A DNA stretch of 10,048 bases, taken from positions 1 to 10,048 of the forward strand of contig CAYSEV010000049.1 of NCBI GenBank assembly GCA_964430295.1, written 5' to 3'. The notes under the pieces are model-generated. The model did no database searches. It was not told where the DNA came from and saw nothing but the letters and a program-made list of their open reading frames with translations. Position 1 is the stretch's first letter; every line of letters begins with the position of its first letter. Shown in pieces: positions 6,425-10,048 of the stretch. The DNA comes from CAYGFH01 sp964430295 (GTDB lineage: Bacteria > Patescibacteriota > Microgenomatia > UBA10105 > UBA927). The translations under genes were made by a program, and so were the position numbers.

Positions 6425-6509
6425 TGCCGAGGGCGGGACTCGAACCCGCACGAGGGTTTAACCTCACAAGATTTTAAGTCTTGCGCGTATACCATTTCGC
6501 CACCCCGGC
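6425..6509 (-). tRNA. tRNA-Leu(TAA)
   Basis: Class II tRNA on the minus strand: acceptor GCCGGGG/CCTCGGC, D-stem GCG/CGC, anticodon stem CAAGA/TCTTG with loop CTTAAAA (anticodon TAA), long variable arm TGAGGTTAAACCCTCGT, T-arm GCGGG-TTCGAGT-CCCGC, discriminator A, no encoded CCA. Its first 12 nt are duplicated exactly at 6793-6804. Confidence 0.97.
6498..6509 (-). repeat. 12-bp direct repeat, copy 1 (5' end of tRNA-Leu)
   Basis: GCCGGGGTGGCG on the minus strand, the first 12 nt of tRNA-Leu(TAA). It is identical to 6793-6804 and flanks the GIY-YIG gene on its downstream side. The match is exact and ends abruptly on both sides. Confidence 0.9.
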
Positions 6510-6518
6510 AATAAAATT

Positions 6519-6524
6519 ATTATA
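6519..6524 (-). promoter_or_regulatory. Extended -10 box of tRNA-Leu(TAA)
   Basis: TGATATAAT on the minus strand (TGN extension plus a perfect TATAAT), 9 nt before the tRNA. It overlaps the stop codon region of the GIY-YIG gene, so the promoter belongs to the sequence between the two 12-bp repeats. Confidence 0.65.
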
Positions 6525-6759
6525 TCAATTCAAGTATACTCTCTTTGTTCCAACTTACTTTTAAATATCTCTCCATATCACGAGCTTCTTCTCTAGATTG
6601 AACACATTGTACAAATAAAAGTTCATATGGTCTACGCGCTTTTGTCGAATTAACCTCACCCGAGTTATGTTGAGACAATCTGTTAATTGGATTTTTCGTA
6701 AATCCTACATAATTCCAATTATTATTTATACTTTTTATTATGTATACATAATACGACAT
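6520..6759 (-). CDS. Small GIY-YIG nuclease-fold protein
   Basis: 79 aa, essentially a single GIY-YIG domain of the small UPF0213/YhbQ-like type (single-strand or structure-specific DNA nuclease fold; cellular role unsettled). Landmarks: YYVYII (3-8, the GIY strand), NYVGFT (16-21, the YIG strand as YVG), R27 and H31-N32 in NRLSQHNSG, STKARRPYELLF (38-49) and the metal-binding glutamate E63 in DMERYLK. The start is taken at ATG 6759 (MSYYVYI), directly before the domain. The frame stays open to a GTG at 6796-6798 (ALACASRKCFSV), but that extension covers a hairpin and a duplicated tRNA fragment and is probably not coding. The gene lies between two 12-bp copies of the tRNA-Leu head and its 3' end carries the tRNA promoter. 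Domain call is secure; role as a mobile-element nuclease is inference. Confidence 0.9.
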   Translation of the reverse strand: MSYYVYIIKSINNNWNYVGFTKNPINRLSQHNSGEVNSTKARRPYELLFVQCVQSREEARDMERYLKVSWNKESILELI

Positions 6760-6774
6760 GACGCTGAAACATTT

Positions 6775-6793
6775 CCTGCTTGCGCAGGCAAGC
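6775..6793. repeat. Overlapping hairpins upstream of the GIY-YIG gene
   Basis: Two mutually exclusive inverted repeats share these 19 bp: CCTGC-TTGC-GCAGG (6775-6788) and GCTTGC-GCAG-GCAAGC (6778-6793). On the minus strand the first gives a 5-bp stem closed by a GCAA (GNRA) tetraloop. It is much more GC-rich than its surroundings and REP-like. Confidence 0.75.
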
Positions 6794-6804
6794 GCCACCC
6801 CGGC
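6793..6804 (-). repeat. 12-bp direct repeat, copy 2 (displaced tRNA-Leu head)
   Basis: GCCGGGGTGGCG on the minus strand, identical to the first 12 nt of tRNA-Leu(TAA) but followed by the hairpin and not by the rest of a tRNA. Its upstream flank (AATATTAATAA) differs from that of copy 1. Confidence 0.85.
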
Positions 6805-6823
6805 TTATTAATATTCCCTATTC

Positions 6824-6878
6824 TACCATTAACAGAAATTCTGTTATAGTGGTATAAGATTTTATTATAACAAAATCT
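6824..6878. promoter_or_regulatory. Tandem palindromes upstream of the ATP-grasp pair
   Basis: The 103-bp intergenic stretch 6805-6907 between divergent genes contains two separate inverted repeats. The first is TAACAGAA-A-TTCTGTTA at 6830-6846 (perfect 8-bp arms), flanked by TACCA (6824-6828) and TGGTA (6850-6854). The second is AGATTTT-(8 nt)-AAAATCT at 6857-6878. TATAAG (6853-6858) and TATAAC (6867-6872) are possible -10 sites within them. There is no T-run, so terminators are unlikely; operator sites are a reasonable guess. Confidence 0.5.
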
Positions 6879-6907
6879 GTATATATGGCTGCCCATACTA
6901 CAGAGAA

Positions 6908-7954
6908 ATGAAAAAAAGATTAACGGGCATTCGAAAGAAAGCCAAAGGCACAATTGCCATACTATATCATCGCATAGATGAACAAAAAGACGGGGCATAT
7001 CTTACACCGGAATTTGCCCTTTCTGATAAACAGACAGAAGAAACAGCTAAGTATATCCGATCAATTCTCCTTCGAAGAAAATATCGTGTCCAAATGTTAA
7101 CAGTATCTCCAGACGATCTATCTCAGCTACAACATTTCGAAGCAGACTATGTATTTAATCTGGTCGACAGTAAGATGATGGAGATAAAGATTGCACGTAT
7201 TCTTGATAGGTTACAAATAAAGCATTCGGGATCATTGCTCGAGGCGATCAAAACCAGTAATAACAAAATTAAATCTAAGAAAGTATTTGAGCAGCATAAT
7301 CTTCCAATACCTCGGTATACGATTATTCCTATGTCTTTGCGGATAAGTAAAAAATTACTGCCAAGCAAATTTCCTATTATTATAAAACCCGCATTTGAGC
7401 ATTGCAGTATTGGGATTGGAGATGCATCTATCGTTACATCATATAGCCAATTTAAGAAAACAGTTATAAAACAACGTAAGTTATACCAGCAAACACTCCT
7501 GGCTGAAGAATTTATCGTTGGAAAAGAATTTCATGTCACTGTGCAGGAATCTGGTCATCAAACAACCGCACTTCCGATTGCACAGTTAGCATTTAAGCGT
7601 GGAATACGCAATAAATGGAGTATCTATGGATTCGATGAAAAATGGAGAGAAGACTTACCGATTTATAACAGCCTACACTTTGTTTCACCTCCCAAAAAAC
7701 TGGATGCTTCTATAGACTTACAGATTAAACAGGATTGTATTCGCGCTTTTTATGCATTTGGATTCCATGATTATGCACGATTTGATTTACGGTATAACCA
7801 AAAAACTAAACAATGGTATTTTCTTGAAGCAAATGCGAATGCTGGAATTACTCCTTTGGATCCAACAGATGCGATGAATGCATCTATCATCGCAAGCGGA
7901 TCTGATCTTGCTGATTTTATCGTTCAGATAGTTAAAAATACACTCCATACATAA
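6908..7954 (+). CDS. ATP-grasp ligase, D-Ala-D-Ala ligase-like (first of tandem pair)
   Basis: 348 aa ATP-dependent carboxylate-amine ligase of the D-Ala-D-Ala ligase-like ATP-grasp family; expected to form a peptide-type amide bond through an acyl phosphate. N-terminal region ~15-110 has the family landmarks ADYVFNLVDSK (79-89) and LDRLQIKHSG (99-108), then NNKIKSK (118-124). The ATP-grasp core shows FPIIIKPAFEHCSIGI (155-170; K160 for ATP), LLAEEFIVGKEFHV (197-210; E200/E201, E207), ARFDLRYN (290-297; D293) and FLEANANAG (305-313; E307 and N309 for magnesium). True Ddl enzymes end in NTxPG and close relatives in NPNPG; here it is NANAG, so the substrate is probably not D-Ala. No signal peptide or membrane segment. 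It is paralogous to the next gene, 52 bp downstream, with tandem palindromes upstream. Weak AGAGAA before the ATG. Family sure, substrate unknown. Confidence 0.9.
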   Translation: MKKRLTGIRKKAKGTIAILYHRIDEQKDGAYLTPEFALSDKQTEETAKYIRSILLRRKYRVQMLTVSPDDLSQLQHFEADYVFNLVDSKMMEIKIARILDRLQIKHSGSLLEAIKTSNNKIKSKKVFEQHNLPIPRYTIIPMSLRISKKLLPSKFPIIIKPAFEHCSIGIGDASIVTSYSQFKKTVIKQRKLYQQTLLAEEFIVGKEFHVTVQESGHQTTALPIAQLAFKRGIRNKWSIYGFDEKWREDLPIYNSLHFVSPPKKLDASIDLQIKQDCIRAFYAFGFHDYARFDLRYNQKTKQWYFLEANANAGITPLDPTDAMNASIIASGSDLADFIVQIVKNTLHT

Positions 7955-7998
7955 TACGTGTTGACAATGGAGAATAATAACGCAATAGTAGCGTATTA
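7952..7998 (+). promoter_or_regulatory. Putative promoter and inverted repeat between the ATP-grasp genes
   Basis: TTGACA (7961-7966, perfect -35 consensus) lies 17 bp before AATAGT (7984-7989, 4/6 to -10), a few bases upstream of the second ATP-grasp ATG at 8007. The element is enclosed by TAATACG (7952-7958, starting at the stop codon of the first gene) and CGTATTA (7992-7998), a perfect 7-bp inverted repeat. The second gene may thus have its own, possibly regulated, promoter. Confidence 0.4.
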
Positions 7999-8006
7999 GA
8001 ATATGT

Positions 8007-9038
8007 ATGAAACAAAGAAAAATAATTAAAAACGCAACTATTGCTCTCCTATATCACCCGGTAGAAAAAGAAGCGGAATCTACAGGCGTGCAAGCAAAAC
8101 AGGCGTTTGTTGATAATCAGACTGATGAAATTGTGACATTCATGAAAGATCTGTTTAAAAAGAAAAAATTCCATGTGCAAATTATAAAAGTGACACCTAC
8201 TGACCTATCGGAGCTCAAAAATATACATGCAGATTTTGTATTTAATTTAGTGGACAGCAAGGCTATGGAAATTCAAATTGCAAAAATACTCGATCGACTG
8301 CAAATCCCATATTCCGGGGCAAAAGAGATTGGATTGAGGATCTCAAATAATAAAGTTCGTTCGAAACAATTATTCATTAAACATGGACTCCCTACCCCAG
8401 CGTTTACGATTATCAAACCAACTGACAGAATTTCGAAAGCCATGATTCCAGGTAGATATCCCATCATTGTTAAGCCTGCATATGAGCATTGCAGCATTGG
8501 AATAACTAACAAATCTATCGCACGAACATATAGACAATTCGTGCTTATAGTAAAACGCCTCCGTCAGGAGCATTCACAGACTCTATTGGCTGAAGAATTT
8601 ATAGAGGGGAAAGAATTGCAGGTTACAATTTTGGAAACCTTTGAGCATACGATTGCGCTTCCAATTGCAGAAATTACATTTAAAGGACGTGCAAAAAATA
8701 AATGGAACATATATGGGTATGATGAAAAATGGAGTAAACATTTACCCATCTACAAGAGTTGTAATTTTATTGCCCCACCAAAACATATTCCGGAAGATAT
8801 TGATGTTCAGATTAAACGTGACGCGATCAGGGCGTTTTATGCACTTCATATGAGAGATTATGGAAGATTTGATTTGCGATACAATCCGGAATCGGAGCGG
8901 TGGTTTTTCCTCGAAGGAAACGCCAATGCAGGGTTCGATCCAAATCCAAGAGATGCGATGACAGTTTCTATATATGCTCAGGGGATGACACTAGACGATT
9001 TTATTCTGCAGATTGTTTACAATTCTATCCGCCAATAG
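8007..9038 (+). CDS. ATP-grasp ligase, D-Ala-D-Ala ligase-like (second of tandem pair)
   Basis: 343 aa paralogue of the preceding gene; by eye roughly half of the aligned residues are identical and there are few gaps. The same landmarks are kept: FVFNLVDSKAMEIQIAKILD (77-96), SNNKVRSK (113-120), YPIIVKPAYEHCSIGI (151-166; K156), LLAEEFIEGKELQV (193-206; E196/E197, E203), GRFDLRYN (286-293; D289) and FLEGNANAG (301-309; E303, N305). All ATP and metal residues appear intact in both copies, so neither is a decayed duplicate. Two active but diverged copies suggest successive or heteromeric ligation steps on related substrates (inference). The stop codon abuts the stop of the convergent C39-like peptidase gene with no base between. 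The start at 8007 has no Shine-Dalgarno; a TTGACA lies upstream. Confidence 0.9.
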   Translation: MKQRKIIKNATIALLYHPVEKEAESTGVQAKQAFVDNQTDEIVTFMKDLFKKKKFHVQIIKVTPTDLSELKNIHADFVFNLVDSKAMEIQIAKILDRLQIPYSGAKEIGLRISNNKVRSKQLFIKHGLPTPAFTIIKPTDRISKAMIPGRYPIIVKPAYEHCSIGITNKSIARTYRQFVLIVKRLRQEHSQTLLAEEFIEGKELQVTILETFEHTIALPIAEITFKGRAKNKWNIYGYDEKWSKHLPIYKSCNFIAPPKHIPEDIDVQIKRDAIRAFYALHMRDYGRFDLRYNPESERWFFLEGNANAGFDPNPRDAMTVSIYAQGMTLDDFILQIVYNSIRQ

Positions 9039-9632
9039 CTATGCATAGATATGTGCATATGGAGATCGGAATTTTGGCAGATGCCTTATATCTTTCGCAA
9101 CTACTAACATAAGACGATGCTGCCACTTTTTGATAAGCTTAATTCTCCTGTTACTTCGTGATATTGTTTTTCGTACTCTATCATAATCCTTCCAAAGGGA
9201 TGTAAATGTCTTCCATACATATGATTTTTTTGTGCCGCTATAACTATCAAATAGTACTATTCGCTGTTTATTCACTCTATATGTGTAGACAGTCGCCCAA
9301 TGTCCGGTATCGATATCTGATGCACTCAATCCATGATTAGACCCATACAGATAACTTACAATCACCGCTCTTGGCTTAAGTTGAGAATATCGAAGTGCAC
9401 TCGTCAAATGACGACGGGTAGCATATTCAACTGCCATAACAGCGTATCCTAATCGCCGTAGTGCAGTAATCATATTTGCAGTTGAGGTACCATTTCTGGT
9501 TGTCTTGCACAATTTCTGTAACGTAGTTTCGGATTTTTTCAACCCAAAAATTTCAAGAGCATGCTTAATTGAAGCAGGTCCGCATGAGGAATCATTTTTT
9601 TGTGTAATAACTTTAACCGAAGTTCTTCCCAT
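9039..9632 (-). CDS. C39-like papain-fold cysteine peptidase
   Basis: 197 aa protein with the peptidase C39/C39-like fold. ITQKNDSSCGPAS gives the oxyanion glutamine (Q11) and nucleophile cysteine (C17), TGHWATVY the histidine (H111) and LFDSYSG the aspartate (D129). The triad order and spacing fit C39 enzymes, which in bacteriocin systems cut leader peptides after double glycine and elsewhere occur as stand-alone proteins. No ABC transporter domain, signal peptide or membrane segment is present, so this is a free cytosolic enzyme. The C-terminal third (150-197) is very basic (RKTISRSNRRIKLIKKWQHR). It faces the ATP-grasp pair tail to tail. Co-location of amide-forming ATP-grasp enzymes with a peptidase suggests a shared peptide substrate, but no precursor peptide was found. 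A -10 box lies 28 nt upstream of the start. Confidence 0.85.
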   Translation of the reverse strand: MGRTSVKVITQKNDSSCGPASIKHALEIFGLKKSETTLQKLCKTTRNGTSTANMITALRRLGYAVMAVEYATRRHLTSALRYSQLKPRAVIVSYLYGSNHGLSASDIDTGHWATVYTYRVNKQRIVLFDSYSGTKKSYVWKTFTSLWKDYDRVRKTISRSNRRIKLIKKWQHRLMLVVAKDIRHLPKFRSPYAHIYA

Positions 9633-9660
9633 ATGTTATATAGCTTGTTTATACGGCCTA

Positions 9661-9666
9661 ATTATA
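9661..9666 (-). promoter_or_regulatory. -10 box of the C39-like peptidase gene
   Basis: Perfect TATAAT on the minus strand, 28 nt before the start codon at 9632. At 17 bp spacing the -35 is only TTTAAT (3/6). The rest of 9633-9761 shows no gene. Confidence 0.5.
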
Positions 9667-9746
9667 CTATTTATGACGATCGTATTAAAGACCTATAGTA
9701 GAAACACCTGAGGCAAAATAGCCATGTGAAATAGCGTAAACCATGA

Positions 9747-9752
9747 TATAAT
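9747..9752 (+). promoter_or_regulatory. Extended -10 box of tRNA-Leu(CAG)
   Basis: TGATATAAT, 9 nt before the tRNA. The 12-bp context CATGATATAATT (9742-9753) is identical to the tRNA-Gly promoter at 3367-3378. The box is also framed by CATGA/TCATG arms (9742-9746 and 9753-9757). Confidence 0.65.
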
Positions 9753-9761
9753 TCATGTATT

Positions 9762-9843
9762 GCCGATGTGGTGAAATTGGTAGACACGTACGCTTCAGGT
9801 GCGTATGCCGCAAGGCTTGGGGGTTCGAGTCCCTTCATCGGCA
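9762..9843 (+). tRNA. tRNA-Leu(CAG)
   Basis: Class II tRNA: acceptor GCCGATG/CATCGGC, anticodon stem TACGC/GCGTA with loop TTCAGGT (anticodon CAG), long variable arm containing TGCC-GCAA-GGC, T-arm GGGG-TTCGAGT-CCCT-like, discriminator A, no encoded CCA. Confidence 0.96.
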
Positions 9844-9865
9844 CACTAACGTATATAGACACTCA

Positions 9866-9958
9866 TTAGATACCTAATTTAAACCCCATTTTTTGAAGCA
9901 CAATAATGAGCACTACTGCAAGTGAGAATAATACTGTCCTACCAAGCTAAAGGACCAT
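9866..9958 (-). pseudogene. Possible small membrane-protein ORF with in-frame TAG at codon 4
   Basis: The 151-bp gap between the two tRNA-Leu genes holds, on the minus strand, AGGAGG (9965-9970) 6 nt before ATG 9958, ideal Shine-Dalgarno spacing and the only strong one in the window. The frame reads MVL, TAG (9947-9949), then LGRTVLFSLAVVLIIVLQ and KMGFKLGI before TAA (9866-9868). The second part looks like one membrane helix with basic ends. It could be a broken small gene, a three-codon leader, or chance in AT-rich DNA. Confidence 0.25.
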
Positions 9959-9994
9959 TTCCCCCCTCCTAAAACAAAGGAAGTTGTTGTCTAG

Positions 9995-10048
9995 TGCGGA
10001 CGAGAGGACTTGAACCTCCATGCCTTGCGGCACAGCCTCCTCAAGACT
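9995..10048 (-). tRNA. tRNA-Leu(GAG), 3' part (cut by window end)
   Basis: Minus-strand tRNA running off the window. Visible: anticodon loop TTGAGGA (anticodon GAG) with 3' stem GGCTG, long variable arm with TGCC-GCAA-GGCA, T-arm GGAGG-TTCAAGT-CCTCT, acceptor strand CGTCCGC and discriminator A, no encoded CCA. The D-arm and 5' acceptor are outside the window. Confidence 0.9.

Larger units (their letters stand above)
6510..6792 (-). mobile_element. Candidate single-gene GIY-YIG element inserted in tRNA-Leu
   Basis: The 283 bp between the two 12-bp repeats hold a terminal double hairpin, the GIY-YIG gene and a -10 box that now serves the tRNA. The order and the exact duplication of tRNA sequence are what an insertion after tRNA nucleotide 12 with target duplication (or a carried tRNA head) would leave. 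No transposase other than the GIY-YIG protein is present. Hypothesis only. Confidence 0.4.

Noticed and set aside
6395..6451. N-terminal extension of the M14 gene (MRVRVPPSAQKP...)
   Set aside because: It overlaps tRNA-Leu(TAA) and is the familiar spurious translation of tRNA T-arm sequence. The internal ATG at 6394 directly precedes the folded domain.
6760..6798. GTG-started extension of the GIY-YIG protein (ALACASRKCFSV)
   Set aside because: It would begin inside the displaced tRNA head and cover the hairpin, and the domain itself starts right after ATG 6759.
9039..9059. Inverted repeat TATGCA-(8)-TGCATA and palindrome CTATGCATAG at the convergent ligase/peptidase stops
   Set aside because: The stem is short and AT-rich with no T-run on either strand, so it is not a convincing terminator.
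9930..9958. tRNA-like 5' half on the minus strand (TTTAGCTTGGTAGGAC)
   Set aside because: It resembles a D-arm, but no acceptor complement, anticodon stem or T-arm could be fitted downstream. The hydrophobic reading frame is at least as good an explanation.
1..10048. CRISPR array, rRNA, riboswitch, toxin-antitoxin pair or replication origin
   Set aside because: No regularly spaced repeats, no rRNA-like sequence, no recognisable aptamer or paired small genes, and no DnaA-box cluster were seen.

Overview
The window looks like a scaffold from a metagenome-assembled genome of the Candidate Phyla Radiation (Patescibacteria, probably Parcubacteria-like). This is an inference. It rests on AT-rich, tightly packed single genes, tRNA genes scattered between them, an almost complete lack of Shine-Dalgarno sites, a large serine recombinase with the extra zinc-knuckle insert often seen in this group, a small GIY-YIG protein, and a 10-N assembly gap at 1120-1129. 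TGA is used as a normal stop (end of the DUF192 gene), so the UGA-recoding lineages are unlikely.

Layout. Positions 1-1696 (+) hold the middle and C-terminal parts of a large serine recombinase, 5'-truncated by the window edge and broken by the gap plus a frame change. It runs into the 3' end of tRNA-His (1523-1598, -), a plausible boundary of an integrated element. Positions 1651-3369 (-) encode a secreted clan GH-A-like glycoside hydrolase with a C-terminal single dockerin/EF-hand repeat. Positions 3390-4093 (+) hold tRNA-Gly(TCC), an unrecognised charged protein and tRNA-Arg(TCT), ending in a terminator shared with the convergent genes. Positions 4114-6759 (-) form a same-strand run. In the direction of transcription it reads: GIY-YIG protein, tRNA-Leu(TAA), M14-type zinc carboxypeptidase/deacylase, tRNA-Pro(TGG), polyprenyl synthase and membrane-anchored DUF192 protein. 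Positions 6908-9038 (+) carry two tandem paralogous ATP-grasp ligases of the D-Ala-D-Ala ligase-like family, facing a C39-like cysteine peptidase (9039-9632, -) with directly abutting stop codons. Positions 9762-10048 hold tRNA-Leu(CAG) (+) and the 3' part of tRNA-Leu(GAG) (-). No gene-free stretch exceeds about 150 bases.

Three places deserve attention. The GIY-YIG gene lies between two exact copies of the first 12 nt of tRNA-Leu(TAA) and has a double hairpin at its upstream end, as if a one-gene element had entered the tRNA gene and rebuilt it. The ATP-grasp pair plus C39-like peptidase, with tandem palindromes in the upstream region, resembles a peptide-ligase/peptidase locus of unknown product. 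Six of the seven tRNA genes have a -10 box only 8-12 nt upstream of the mature 5' end, implying precursors that are nearly leaderless.
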